A stretch of DNA of 20,148 bases from an uncultured Actinomycetes bacterium (GTDB lineage: Bacteria > Actinomycetota > Thermoleophilia > Solirubrobacterales > Solirubrobacteraceae): assembly GCA_937888775.1 (NCBI GenBank), contig CALAQT010000488.1, positions 1 through 20,148 on the forward strand, read 5' to 3'. This document shows positions 6,540-14,555 of this stretch, in pieces; the first letter of the stretch is position 1, and each line of letters opens with the position of its first letter. A model generated the notes under the pieces. The model was not told the origin of the DNA and made no database searches. It saw nothing but the letters and a program-made list of their open reading frames with translations. The position numbers and the translations under genes were made by a program.

Positions 6540-8321
6540 TTACCGGGCTGGGGAGCGGGTCGTGCCCGTCGTGCATGCACTTCGGTCGACGCTGTAGATC
6601 GCGAATCCACCATCGCGGATCGGCCGCTCGTGCAGCGGACGGAGTATGGCCTCCCAGTCACCACGAGTGTGCCTACGCACGATCACCACGGACGTGTGGG
6701 TCAGGGCGATGAACGAGCAGAGGCGCCTTTTGAGTTCACGGCGAGGAGGACGGCCGTGTAATTCTCGGAGGATCGCGAGACCTTGGTATTCGCGAGGAAG
6801 GGCCCACCCGACGTAGCCGCCGGCAAGACGAAACGCGAAGTGGGCCTGTACCTGCCAGTACATCGAGTTGCCGTCGATTCCGAACGGGAGCGCCAGCACG
6901 GTGCTGCCGGTCGGAATGTAGCGGGCGAGCGCCGCACTCGATAGCAGCGGCGGTCGGTCGACGCGCGTCCCCCACAGACCCCCGTCGAGGTTGGGCAGCA
7001 AGCTCACCATGACCACCGCGGTCGCCAGCCACCGTGCGGGGCGTAACGTGGGCCGATCGAGCCACAACGCGACGCAGAGCGCGCCAGCAAGCGAGACGTA
7101 CAGCACGAACCTCTCCGGCAGGGCGTGCGAGACGTAAGGAAGTTCGCCAACGACGCTCCACGGCAAGCTGAATTTGGTCGTTTCTCCGGCCACCCTCAGG
7201 ACTCCGCCGAGGCTGAGAATGGTGGCCGCGAGCAGGAACAGCGCGAGAAACCGAGCGAGTCGACGTTTCCTGCACTCCAGGAAGAACAGGCCGAGGACAA
7301 TCAGCAGCACCGGACCCATGTAGGCGAGGTCCTCCGGCACGTTGGCCGCGAATTTTGTCGTCACCGGACGGAGCCACGTGGCCGGGGTCGGCGCCAGGAA
7401 GTTCGCGAGATCCGCGCCGTCGTTCACCCCGGATTGGCTCCCGAGCGGATTCGTAGATGTCAGGGCATACCAGAGATATGGCACGCCGATCAGGACAGCA
7501 ACCGCGACGGCGACCGCAGCCTCGTATGCGGTGCGCCAGGCCAGCCGTCGCTGTGCACGATCGCGTGAGATGAAGCCAACGACCAGCGCAAGGGCTCCGA
7601 AGACAACCGCAGATGCGAAGGTCTCGGTCGAGATCCACAGCTGGGCCCCGAGCACCACGCCGAGGGCGAGGATGAAGCGGACGCGGGAGATACGGCCCCG
7701 CGCTCTGCGCAGCGCCAGCAGCGCCGCGATCGGCAGCAGGCCGACCAGCGCGAGGTTCAGGTGGTTGATCGTCACCCCGGTCTCGTAGCTTCCGAACCCG
7801 AACAACAGCCCGCCGGCCACGGCTGAGCTCGTTCGCGCGGTCAGCTCTCGGCAGAGGAGATATGCCCCCCAGGCCGCACCGGCGGGCGCCAGAATGGCGA
7901 GCAGGTTGAACGTCACCATCGGGCCCCACAGTTCGGTCAGTGGAGCGAGGACGAGAGCGGGGCCAAGGATGCTTGCCGCCCATGTCAGGTTGTAGCCGCC
8001 GGGCGCATAGACCGCGTGTGTCAGGAACGGGTTCTGCAGGTGGAATACGGCGTGCGCCCCCCACGCCAGAAACCACACATAGGCGCCCTGGTCGCGCCCA
8101 TAGAGCGCCGGGAACGGGCCGAACCCGACGACGGTGTGGTCGATGTCCCCCAGCGTCTTGCGGCCGAAGATCAGGGCGGACAGCAGGACGTAGCCGAGGA
8201 GCGTGGCAAGGCTGGTCGTAAGCGGTCGGGCCTTGGCGGCTTGAAAGAGCCGCGCCGGGGAGGGCCGCGGCGGCGCCCCCTCTGGGGTGACGGGCAGCTC
8301 GTCCGCGGCCCGCGCGCTCAT
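6540..8321 (-). CDS. Polytopic membrane protein, GT-C glycosyltransferase-like
   Basis: A 593-residue integral membrane protein starting at ATG 8321 (MSARAADELPV); a weak GGGAT lies just upstream. It has about a dozen hydrophobic helices, the first near residue 36 (TTSLATLLGYVLLSALIF). The first extracytoplasmic loop contains GDIDHTVVGFGPFPALYGRD followed by a tryptophan-rich segment and NPFLTHAVYAPGGYNLTW. Acidic residues in loop 1 and large periplasmic loops are typical of GT-C lipid-linked sugar transferases (ArnT/PMT-like), but I see no diagnostic motif. A soluble C-terminal domain of about 150 residues follows the last helix. It is the only gene in unit C3. The role is inferred to be cell-envelope related. 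The 220 bp upstream to the next att copy hold nothing recognisable. Confidence 0.7.
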   Translation of the reverse strand: MSARAADELPVTPEGAPPRPSPARLFQAAKARPLTTSLATLLGYVLLSALIFGRKTLGDIDHTVVGFGPFPALYGRDQGAYVWFLAWGAHAVFHLQNPFLTHAVYAPGGYNLTWAASILGPALVLAPLTELWGPMVTFNLLAILAPAGAAWGAYLLCRELTARTSSAVAGGLLFGFGSYETGVTINHLNLALVGLLPIAALLALRRARGRISRVRFILALGVVLGAQLWISTETFASAVVFGALALVVGFISRDRAQRRLAWRTAYEAAVAVAVAVLIGVPYLWYALTSTNPLGSQSGVNDGADLANFLAPTPATWLRPVTTKFAANVPEDLAYMGPVLLIVLGLFFLECRKRRLARFLALFLLAATILSLGGVLRVAGETTKFSLPWSVVGELPYVSHALPERFVLYVSLAGALCVALWLDRPTLRPARWLATAVVMVSLLPNLDGGLWGTRVDRPPLLSSAALARYIPTGSTVLALPFGIDGNSMYWQVQAHFAFRLAGGYVGWALPREYQGLAILRELHGRPPRRELKRRLCSFIALTHTSVVIVRRHTRGDWEAILRPLHERPIRDGGFAIYSVDRSACTTGTTRSPAR

Positions 8322-8540
8322 CGGATCCCGTCGCTGACGGCTCGGTCCAGTTCGCTCAGGAGAGGCTGTTCCATCGGCCTCATCATGCCGGTTCACGATC
8401 CATCGGCCTTGCGACGAGCTACTCTCGGCTTCGCCACGAGCCGAGCTAACGACGGGGAGGAACCAAGGTGGACTGCGCGCAGCCCGGCAGCCGCTGAAGG
8501 ACCGCTGGCGGGCCGATCCCGCCATGGGCGTTTCGAGAGA

Positions 8541-8581
8541 GCCGACGCGGGGACTCGAACCCCGGACCCCTTCATTACGAG
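8541..8581 (-). repeat. att-like tRNA-Thr 3'-half copy 6
   Basis: A 41-bp tRNA-Thr 3'-half copy with the C-G T-stem pair, identical over the core to the intact tRNA. It separates units C3 and C2. Confidence 0.9.
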
Positions 8582-8618
8582 TTCTACGATTCGCCGTGTT
8601 CTTGGCTCCTCGGAGCCA
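8582..8618 (-). other. Truncated companion module of unit C2
   Basis: The 37 bp beside att copy 6 align with the att-proximal part of the C6 and C4 modules (TCTACGAT, CGTG, TCTTGGCT, GAGCCA blocks). The match stops at about 8618, before the phased CTCAG words and the tail. A deletion or recombination joined the module here to the interior of the following gene. Confidence 0.6.
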
Positions 8619-9182
8619 GGTGCGGGCGTCATCGCGATTCTCGGCGCGGCTGCATGGGCGTACTTCAAGTTTGTCCGTGGTCGCACCTTCACCGAGCGCC
8701 TCGAGCCTTCAGTGTACGTCACGCCATTCCGACGCGGGGGCATCAGCGGCATGCGGATCCGGGCCGGGCTGACCAACACCGGCGCATCGATCGTGCGGCT
8801 GAAAGACGACGTGAAGGTCGTTTACGTCTACGGTGCCGCGATCACCGATGCGGCACCCGGCATGCTCCCCGATTGGGGCGAGCACATGTTGGTGGCTCCG
8901 GTCTTCAGCGCGCACAAGTGGATCGAGGCACAGGAGACTGTGAGCGACGAGACGCTCGCAACGGTCCCTGACCACGATTGGCTTGCATATCGAGTCGAGC
9001 TGATCGTCGCGAGCAAGAAGAAGAAGCGGTGGAGCGCCAATGCCGTCGTTCCGGTAACCGATCTCGAACAATGGAGGAGACATGTCACGCCAGGAGTGGG
9101 GACGTCTGGACCAGCACCAGGAGTGGGCCGACGGGGACGGGCTGACGCCCGGAGAGGAGACGAAGATCCGCCGGGATCGTGA
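8619..9182 (+). pseudogene. 5'-truncated membrane-anchored protein gene
   Basis: The coding frame starts abruptly at the end of the att-associated sequence with a partial transmembrane helix (GVIAILGAAAWAYFKFVRGR) followed by RTFTERLEPSVYVTPF and a soluble domain of about 130 residues. No in-frame ATG, GTG or TTG exists between the att copy and the helix, so the normal start and first part of the anchor are missing. The rest has clean codon use and a Lys-rich segment (ASKKKKRW) followed by VVPVTDLEQW. The last 100 bp overlap the microprotein gene in another frame and may not be its original end. The family is an uncharacterised single-pass actinobacterial type. It may be silent or expressed from a non-standard start. 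Confidence 0.6.
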
Positions 9183-9255
9183 AGAGCAAGAGCGGAAGGA
9201 ACGAGAGGAGCGGAAGGAACGAGAGGAGCGGAAGGGCACAGAGCAGCAGGCTTAG
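9082..9255 (+). CDS. 57-residue highly charged microprotein
   Basis: ATG 9082 has an excellent ribosome site (GGAGGAG, 5 bp upstream). The product starts MSRQEWGRLDQHQEWADGDG and ends in a long charged helix in which ERKEREE-type units repeat. More than half of the residues are Glu, Arg, Lys, Asp or Gln, so a single charged helix or coiled coil is expected. It overlaps the end of the truncated membrane-protein gene upstream in a different frame and was probably co-transcribed with it. No family recognised. Confidence 0.65.
   Translation: MSRQEWGRLDQHQEWADGDGLTPGEETKIRRDREEQERKEREERKEREERKGTEQQA
9190..9234 (+). repeat. 18-bp tandem repeat, 2.5 copies
   Basis: The 18-bp unit GAGCGGAAGGAACGAGAG is repeated perfectly at 9190-9207 and 9208-9225, with a 9-bp partial copy to 9234. 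It encodes the six-residue unit ERKERE in the microprotein. Being in-frame and perfect, it could change length by replication slippage, adding or removing six residues per unit. Confidence 0.9.
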
Positions 9256-9324
9256 AGACGGTTGGATCGCCCGCCCTTCCCAAACACGGGGGCTAGAGTC
9301 GCCGCGGCGCCGGGCAGATCACCA

Positions 9325-10596
9325 TCATTCAGGACAGGCCTGCCACAGGCCCCGCGCCGCGGCCTTCGCGTCTCGCTCGGCTCGTGCGATGACCGTTGCG
9401 TAGCGAGAGTATTCTCGATGCTTGGTGTCGCGCTTGGCCTCGCCCCTCTCGAGGAGCGCCTGGTTGAGGAACGTGCCGTCGGATAGCCATACGTAGCCAA
9501 GCCAGCGCCCCACGTCCGGCGGTTCAGGCTCTCGGGGTTCAGGGCCGAGCCGGTAGGAGATCGTGCTGTGCGGCGGCGCGAGCCGTCGCACGTAAGCTGT
9601 CGACTGCCCGCCGATGCGGCTTTCAGGCGACGCCCCTTTGACGCCGAGCAGGCGCACCCAACCCCGATGTCGCAGCCGAAGGGTGTCGCTGTCGAAGATT
9701 TCGCTCACTTCATCCTTGGTCGCTGAAGCTGGCACTGGCACCCGCGGAGGCCCCGAGCGTGGATGCCAGCTGCCCGCGACGATCAGCTGGCGCGATTGCG
9801 ACGTCGCCGTGAACCTGAGTCCCGAGGTGAAGGCACGTTGGAGGTTCAGCGGAATGCCATCGTATTCCAAGACCGCACCTCGGAGGTCGGCGCCCGTAAT
9901 GTTCGTTTCCGTGAAGTCGGCGCCGGAGACCTTTGCGTTACGGAGGTCCGCGCCGGCCATGCATGCACCATGGGCATCGGCGTTGATCAGCGTCGCGCCG
10001 TTGAGCTCCGCAGCCCTGCCTCCGTTGCCCCTGCCGAAGATCGCGCCCATCAGGTCGGCGCCGAACATATACGTGTGCTGAAGTCGCACGCCGTTGAGAT
10101 GCGCTTCCCGCAGGTTGACGCCTTTGAGATCGGCATGCGAGACATCGGCGTTGTCGAGCGTCGCTCCGCGGAGATTAGCGCCGATCAATCGTGCATGCGA
10201 GAGCTGCGCTCCCTGAAGGTCAGCACCTTCGAGGTCCTTGCCGCTGAGGTCGATCCCTCGGAGATCCCGTTCGGCGAGGTCGGCACCCACAAGGCTCTTC
10301 TGCAGGCCAACTGTGATGAGGAGGGTCTGCTTCGCCGCGACTTCACGCTGCTGCTGTTCCTGACGTAGGGCGATCTGCCGTTCGTGCTGTTCCTGTCGAT
10401 GCGCGATCGACTGCTGACGCGTGCCGTTGACGTCCTGCAGCGCCCAGAATGCGAGCGAGATGAGGCCGCCCGTGAGCAATGCCGAGCCGAGCGATCCGCG
10501 CTCGCCCTTGTTGGTACGAAGCGGAATCCAGAGAAACAGGCCGCCAACGATGGCAGCCACGATCAGGCCAAGGATCACCCAGAAAAACGCCGGCAA
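9325..10596 (-). CDS. Membrane-anchored pentapeptide-repeat protein with SNase-like domain
   Basis: A 423-residue protein. The start is TTG 10596, supported by a strong GGGAGGTGG 6 bp upstream. Layout: two transmembrane helices (about 4-26 and 35-53), a Gln/Arg/Glu-rich coiled coil (56-90), pentapeptide repeats of A(D/N)LXX type (about 101-245, for example GADLRGAVL), then a staphylococcal-nuclease-like domain (about 295-418). In the nuclease domain D304 (SDTLRL), R315 (VRLLG), E325 (SPE) and R364 (GRWLGYVW) match catalytic or Ca-binding positions. The position of the second Ca-ligand Asp carries K320 with a short insertion, so activity may be altered. The C-terminal ARGLW motif is typical of the fold. 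The combination is unusual. It may act on nucleic acid at the membrane; substrate unknown. Confidence 0.85.
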   Translation of the reverse strand: MPAFFWVILGLIVAAIVGGLFLWIPLRTNKGERGSLGSALLTGGLISLAFWALQDVNGTRQQSIAHRQEQHERQIALRQEQQQREVAAKQTLLITVGLQKSLVGADLAERDLRGIDLSGKDLEGADLQGAQLSHARLIGANLRGATLDNADVSHADLKGVNLREAHLNGVRLQHTYMFGADLMGAIFGRGNGGRAAELNGATLINADAHGACMAGADLRNAKVSGADFTETNITGADLRGAVLEYDGIPLNLQRAFTSGLRFTATSQSRQLIVAGSWHPRSGPPRVPVPASATKDEVSEIFDSDTLRLRHRGWVRLLGVKGASPESRIGGQSTAYVRRLAPPHSTISYRLGPEPREPEPPDVGRWLGYVWLSDGTFLNQALLERGEAKRDTKHREYSRYATVIARAERDAKAAARGLWQACPE

Positions 10597-10887
10597 CGCG
10601 AGCCACCTCCCATCTGCACTAGGCCGAACCCGACGGCGGCATCATAAGCGAGCCGGCGCACGTTTCCCCCCTATGGATACATCTTGGAGCCCGCGCCGGC
10701 TAGCGCGCGATCGCCAGGGACGCGCCAACGGGCGGCCGTCGCCCTTCAAGCTGGCCCGGCCGCTATTGGCGGGACGCCGCGAGGATTCTTCCGGCCAAGC
10801 CTCCGCGCGTCTCTGACCCATCGCGCACGCCGCCCACCTTGGCGCCTGGCGCAGGTGGTCGCGCCCGCGCGGACCGGGGATGGATGA
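10597..10887. other. Intergenic stretch in unit C2
   Basis: About 290 bp upstream of the pentapeptide-repeat gene. It must hold that gene's promoter, but no convincing -35/-10 pair is visible. Open frames here lack starts or look like shadows. Confidence 0.35.
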
Positions 10888-11112
10888 CAACTCCCGGACC
10901 GCCCGAGTCAGCTGCCTGAGGGCCTGACCACTCACAGGTCGCTCCTGAGACTGCTCGATTTCGACGCGGTCAAACTCGGCTTCGATTGCAGCCGCGAGCT
11001 GCAGCTCGCCTCCCCCACCAGGGTCAAGAGCGTCGCGCGGAGGATCGTCGAGGACGGACTCGCGTACCTCGCCAAGCGCGAAGGCTTGAACGCTGCTCTT
11101 GTCTGCCGCTGA
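10888..11112 (+). pseudogene. Gene fragment without a start codon
   Basis: An open frame of about 74 codons ending at TGA 11110-11112 with very high third-position GC, as in the real genes of this window. It reads LLRLLDFDAVKLGFDCSREL and later VARRIVEDGLAYLAKREG. There is no ATG, GTG or TTG in the frame after the preceding TGA. It is probably the 3' end of a lost gene. The family is not recognised. Confidence 0.35.
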
Positions 11113-11472
11113 TGTCGTGGGCCGGCATAAGCCCCCGAGCTCGAGTCGGGGCCGCCGGGCTCAAGCGCTGCAGCAGCGCACCTACATGCTCCGCCGGTCC
11201 CGAGTCGGCCTTGAGGCCCGACTGAAATGCGACGGCCGTGTATTGATGGGTGCCGCCCGACTTCCCCGTACCGGGTTTCCGCGCTTGACGACTCAATCCG
11301 GCTCCAACGCGACCGCCTGCGCCACCTCATCGACGGAGAGCGTGGAGCTGAGGATCACGAGCGTGGCACGGGTGCGTGTTACGGGCTGGTGGTCCACGTG
11401 CCTAATCGAACACCTCTCCGCTCTGGTCACCGGTGACTGCGTGGTAGATCGCCGAAAACGGTGCCGATGCGT
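11113..11472. other. Decayed stretch in unit C2
   Basis: About 360 bp with several short overlapping frames on both strands. None has a start, ribosome site and protein-like composition together. It looks like residue of degraded genes. Confidence 0.35.
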
Positions 11473-11679
11473 TCACCAGTCCTGCGTCGAAGATCTCTCC
11501 GGTTCCGGGTCGATCTTAGTGTCCTCATTTCGGGGGACCCCGCCAGCCTTCTTGGCTTTCTCGAGTGCTTCTCCTAGAAACCCGTCCGAGGCGTCAAATC
11601 CCGGCGACTTCGACGCCTTCAGCGGAAATGAAGAGGTCGGAAGTGCGATAGCCCGAGGATGCCGGCGATTAGATGTGGG
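11473..11679 (-). pseudogene. C-terminal gene fragment
   Basis: A minus-strand frame open from after a TAG near 11680 to TGA 11475-11473. It reads SFPLKASKSPGFDASDGFLG, then EALEKAKKAGGVPRNEDTK and ends SSTQDW. The charged helix followed by an acidic, polar tail looks like a genuine protein C-terminus, but no start codon is present. It lies at the tRNA-proximal end of unit C2. Confidence 0.35.
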
Positions 11680-11771
11680 CTAGGGGACGAATTGCCGGGG
11701 ATGTCCCAAGCATGTCCGCGGATCCGGAACCGATCGTAGGCGCGGCCTGCAAGAAGCACCTGCAAACCCAA

Positions 11772-11812
11772 GCCGACGAGGGGACTCGAACCCCTGACCC
11801 CTTCATTACGAG
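11772..11812 (-). repeat. att-like tRNA-Thr 3'-half copy 7
   Basis: A 41-bp tRNA-Thr 3'-half copy with the A-T T-stem pair. Its outer flank (AAGGTAGGGCG) differs from the TTC flank of most copies, and a different tail sequence follows. It separates units C2 and C1. Confidence 0.9.
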
Positions 11813-11990
11813 CAAGGTAGGGCGCTTGCAGCCATTAGCGCCTGTTGGACGTTTGGCCCGCAAATAGGCGCTTATGGCGAGGAACCCGCGTCACGCGCTT
11901 GTGGTGGTTTGTGGGCGCTGTGTTGCCACAGCGTTGCCACGCTGCGCTGAGGAACCGCAAGAGCGGCCGCCCAGAACCGCCATTCAGCTC
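11813..11990 (-). pseudogene. Integrase-like C-terminal tail of unit C1 (second type)
   Basis: A minus-strand frame reads GSSAQRGNAVATQRPQTTTSA and stops at 11893-11891, 79 bp from att copy 7. It occupies the same place as the CPE-type tails of C4-C6 but is unrelated in sequence. It again contains a direct-repeat word, GTTGCCAC at 11922 and 11933, 11 bp apart. Basic/polar tails containing a doubled word next to a tRNA fragment fit the 3' ends of tRNA-directed integrase genes. This is inference; the catalytic domain is absent. Confidence 0.4.
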
Positions 11991-12099
11991 CAGCTAGCCG
12001 CGAATCGCGGGTTTGGTACGAGCGTTTGGTTTGACGTGTTGTCGATGCTCCTTGCGCCAGTCGCGCCGGGCGCTGAGCCGCCCTGGGACGTTCCTATAG

Positions 12100-12345
12100 A
12101 TGGCTCAGAAAGCCTCAACAGGAACGCTCAGTATGTCTTTGACGGAAACGGCGGATAGCGCATTCTCGGGCGAAGTGACGATCGGCTCCTACTCTCCGCT
12201 GACGCTCGCAGGGGTCGCCACGGAGAGCTATACGCGCGGAGCGACGTGCGGCGAAAAGGTAGGCAAGAAAGCCGCGAAAGCAGTCAAGAAGGGTACGTTC
12301 AGCGGGTCAGCGGTCAGCGGTCAGCTTCGAATAGGCCGCCACTAA
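12100..12345 (+). pseudogene. C-terminal fragment of a small secreted-type protein
   Basis: The frame reads ADSAFSGEVTIGSYSPLTLA, then GVATESYTRGATCG, then a Lys-rich run (KVGKKAAKAVKKG) and TFSGSAVSGQLRIGRH. From memory this style (beta strands, ATCG, then KVGKK...KKGTF) occurs at the C-terminus of small exported actinobacterial proteins. An ATG is present at 12100 (and 12130), but there is no signal peptide and no ribosome site, so the 5' part is probably lost. Either a remnant or a short leaderless gene. Confidence 0.4.
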
Positions 12346-12666
12346 ACAGCCGGTATGGTGGCCTGTGCCTACGGGCATGGGCCACCCAGGCTTTCTCGAT
12401 CACGGCGAGGCGTCGCGGGCGGCTGGAGCGGACGATGCGGCTCGACCTCCAACTACGTAGCTCCACGAGCGACGGGGCAAGCTCGTGGCGCGACCAAGCA
12501 ATTATCATAATTCGCTTGGCGTTTACCTAAGCGAGGATCGGGATGGGGTGGATTTTCTGCCGGTAGGGGAGCGCTCATTGCGAGCATGGACGGCTGCTCG
12601 CCAATCTCACTGATCATGCTATGCCGCTCGCAGTACGGCGCGGACCGTTGACGGCCAGAAGGACGG
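12346..12666. other. Intergenic stretch with one strong palindrome
   Basis: About 320 bp without a supportable gene. It contains an AT-rich 26-bp palindrome (12494-12519) that stands out against the GC-rich surroundings. Confidence 0.4.
12494..12519. promoter_or_regulatory. 26-bp AT-rich palindrome
   Basis: CCAAGCAATTAT, one spacer base, ATAATT, one extra C, then GCTTGG: an almost perfect inverted repeat with a 6-bp GC-containing outer stem and 6-bp AT inner stem. There is no T-tract on either side, so an operator or a cruciform/recombination site is as likely as a terminator. No adjacent gene start fixes its role. Confidence 0.4.
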
Positions 12667-12690
12667 AGGCCCCGCTTTCGCGGGGCCTCG
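12667..12690. terminator. Strong hairpin, probable terminator
   Basis: A perfect 10-bp stem (GAGGCCCCGC / GCGGGGCCTC) with a TTTC loop. It lies 130 bp downstream of the minus-strand secreted-protein gene. No U-tract follows on either strand, as is common for actinobacterial hairpin terminators. Confidence 0.6.
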
Positions 12691-12820
12691 GTCGGATGCT
12701 GTGCTTTGCAGGCGGCGGGGTTGTTCTTCGTGTCCCCGCCGGTGGCTACATCACGGCAGCTGCCCTGGTTGTCGACGAGCAGTCGCCAACCGACTTCCGG
12801 TCTGCCGGTACGCAATGGTT

Positions 12821-13696
12821 CTAGGAGGAGGCTTCCACCTTCATCTCTGGCTGCATGTGCATGGTTCCCAGGCAGTTATTAGGACTGAATACTCCGGATA
12901 CGCCTATTGGGGCGCCTTGGCATTCTGGTCCTGCGAACCATTCAGGGGCTGCTGTGTTTACGTAGACGTCTCCAGTCGGGTTTGCGCCGACACTGAGCCA
13001 AGCTTCCGACGTTTCGGTGATGACACTGCTCAAATAGTTGTAGGGGCACCCGGCACTGGTCGAGTCGCATGGCTTCGTCCCGACCGGTATGGGACCGAAG
13101 TTCTCCGAGTTGTAGGCGACGCTCATGATTGTGTTCGTAGGGATAGGCTTGAGCTTCGTCTTGAACTTCACGACGAACGCCATGCCGTGGAAGCAATGTA
13201 GTCCGTGTATATCGGCGGTTGCGTCGTACCACCCGCCTTCTACGTTTGCTGCTGGGTCCGGGCAGTGTACGGGGTCCCTGCCAGGCCGGTAGGGCATCTT
13301 GACGTTCGTGGTTATCGACGCGATCTGAAGGCCGACGGAGTTTCCGGGGCCGACCTCGTAGATGTTGAGCGTGACCGGCCACTTGAACGTCTTGCTCGGC
13401 TTCGGCGTTGCGCATGAGTCTGCTGCCTGGGAGCCGAGCTGACACGCCTTCGAGGACATGACGACTTCGACGGTTGACTTGTTGCGTGCCGTGCCAGCGG
13501 CACCGACCTGTCCCCCGAACTCATTGACTTCTTCTGCCTGGGCCCCCACGGTGTACCCATTCCCGGGCAATGGGTTGGGAATGTTGTTGTAGACAACTAC
13601 TGCGCTCGCAGCTGCGGCCGTCACAGCCGATGCGCCGATCGCGACGAGAATCGCCGAAGCGAACTTCGTGGTTCTCCCTCGAATCCTTCCGGTCAT
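12821..13696 (-). CDS. Secreted protein of unknown function
   Basis: A 291-residue protein. ATG 13696 is preferred because GGAGACAG lies just upstream; an ATG at 13708 would overlap that ribosome site. A signal peptide is clear (RTTKFASAILVAIGASAVTA followed by AAAASA). The mature part starts VVVYNNIPNPLPGNGYTVG and contains repeated beta strands and about eight cysteines, including two near HCFHG and CPDP, so an extracellular disulfide-bonded fold is likely. No enzyme motif is recognised. The hairpin at 12667 is its probable terminator. It is the only intact secreted gene in unit C1. Confidence 0.75.
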   Translation of the reverse strand: MTGRIRGRTTKFASAILVAIGASAVTAAAASAVVVYNNIPNPLPGNGYTVGAQAEEVNEFGGQVGAAGTARNKSTVEVVMSSKACQLGSQAADSCATPKPSKTFKWPVTLNIYEVGPGNSVGLQIASITTNVKMPYRPGRDPVHCPDPAANVEGGWYDATADIHGLHCFHGMAFVVKFKTKLKPIPTNTIMSVAYNSENFGPIPVGTKPCDSTSAGCPYNYLSSVITETSEAWLSVGANPTGDVYVNTAAPEWFAGPECQGAPIGVSGVFSPNNCLGTMHMQPEMKVEASS

Positions 13697-13832
13697 GTCT
13701 GTCTCCATTCATCGTGTCTAGACCACGCGGCACTCGGCCGCTGAACTACCAACGGCTGCGTACAGCTAGGGTCTTCGTGTTGACCTACTTGGCAAGCTTG
13801 ACCCTTAACAATACGCCCGGCGTCGACTGGGG

Positions 13833-14130
13833 TTATGCCAAGTTTGAAGCAGACGCGGGCGCGATCGAGCCGGTGCCGCTCGGGGTGAGCGCGGTTAGAG
13901 TTACATGAACGCTGCCCGCCCCCGCGGGCGAGACGAACGTGATCAAGCTGTCGGATCTTGCCCATGCGACTGAGGTCACGTTCGGCACAACCGACGCAAC
14001 GAGCTTTACGGTCACTGCCTGAAGCGAGGCGCCGTAGCCCACAGCCCGCAGGCTCAGACCAACGTGCGCGCTGCCGGAGCGGACCTGGACCCCCGAACTC
14101 CCGAAGCGCATGCGCAGCCCCCGCGGGGCT
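13833..14130 (-). pseudogene. IPT/TIG-like domain fragment
   Basis: The minus-strand frame reads VRSGSAHVGLSLRAVGYGAS, then VTVKLVASVVPNVTSVAWA, then SDSLITFVSPAGAGSVHVTL, and stops at 13833. The SDxxITFxxPAGxGSVxVxL pattern is typical of IPT/TIG immunoglobulin-like domains of secreted proteins. Upstream the frame loses protein character, so the N-terminus and signal peptide are missing. It could be debris of a TIG-containing neighbour. Confidence 0.4.
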
Positions 14131-14350
14131 CTTTGCGCTTGAAACGACACCCTCGGCGGCCACCGGCAGGGCCGAGCCGATCGATGTACGTGTCGCTGTT
14201 CGCAAAACCTCCATTCCCCCCCGCCCCGCTTTTCCAGGCACTGCCCATCTACAGTCGCGCCAAGAAGACTGCCGGTCATCAGTAGATCCCCACAAACCGG
14301 GCGCAACCGTCTCGCTATGTTAGTCCCTTCTCGCTTCGCTTGCAGGCTTC

Positions 14351-14555
14351 CTACACGATCTCCGCGATGATGACCTCCGCGGCGCGCCGTTGAACACCGG
14401 GGATCGAGCAGAGCAGCTCAACGGCTGGGGCGAAAGGGCGGATCTGCTTCTCGATCGCATCAGAAAGACGGTCGATCTGCTCATCGAGGAAATCGATGTG
14501 GGCGAGGATCGCGCCGATCCAGAGGGCGTGCAGCTCGTCAAAGCGGCCCTCAAGA
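14351..14555 (-). mobile_element. IS110-family transposase remnant
   Basis: The frame reads ALEGRFDELHALWIGAILAH, then IDFLDEQIDRLSDAIEKQI, then ELLCSIPGVQRRAAEVIIAE and stops at TAG 14353-14351. The charged helix followed by SIPGVxxRxAEVIIAEI is the signature start of the IS110 transposase C-terminal region (Transposase_20 type). Only about 67 codons remain; the DEDD catalytic N-terminus and the rest of the C-terminal domain are missing. It directly abuts the broken SGNH hydrolase gene, so an IS insertion or deletion truncated that gene. Confidence 0.8.

Noticed and set aside
6736..8076. Long minus-strand frame in a second phase inside the membrane-protein gene
   Set aside because: It is Arg/Pro/Gly-rich without a fold. 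The hydrophobic helices are in the other phase, so this is a GC-driven shadow.
478..8581. Open frames reading through the tRNA fragments (for example VMKGSGVRVPSSA, TRNEGVRGSSPLVG, DEGTRTPDPFITSS)
   Set aside because: These are translations of the tRNA 3' half repeated at each copy, a familiar artefact, not a protein family.
10642..10935. Minus-strand frame between the pentapeptide-repeat gene and the fragments of C2
   Set aside because: It is Arg/Ala/Ser-rich with no ribosome site and no recognisable domain.
478..11812. CRISPR array
   Set aside because: The repeats are direct and similar in length to CRISPR repeats, but the spacing is 0.76-5 kb, they hold genes between them, and they are tRNA sequence.
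13706..13765. tRNA-like D arm and anticodon stem upstream of the secreted-protein gene (minus strand GTAGTTCAGCGG, then CGTGGTCTAGACACG, apparent CTA loop)
   Set aside because: The anticodon stem lacks one base for pairing, and no matching T arm or acceptor pairing follows. It overlaps the leader of the gene at 13696. Chance or a very decayed remnant.
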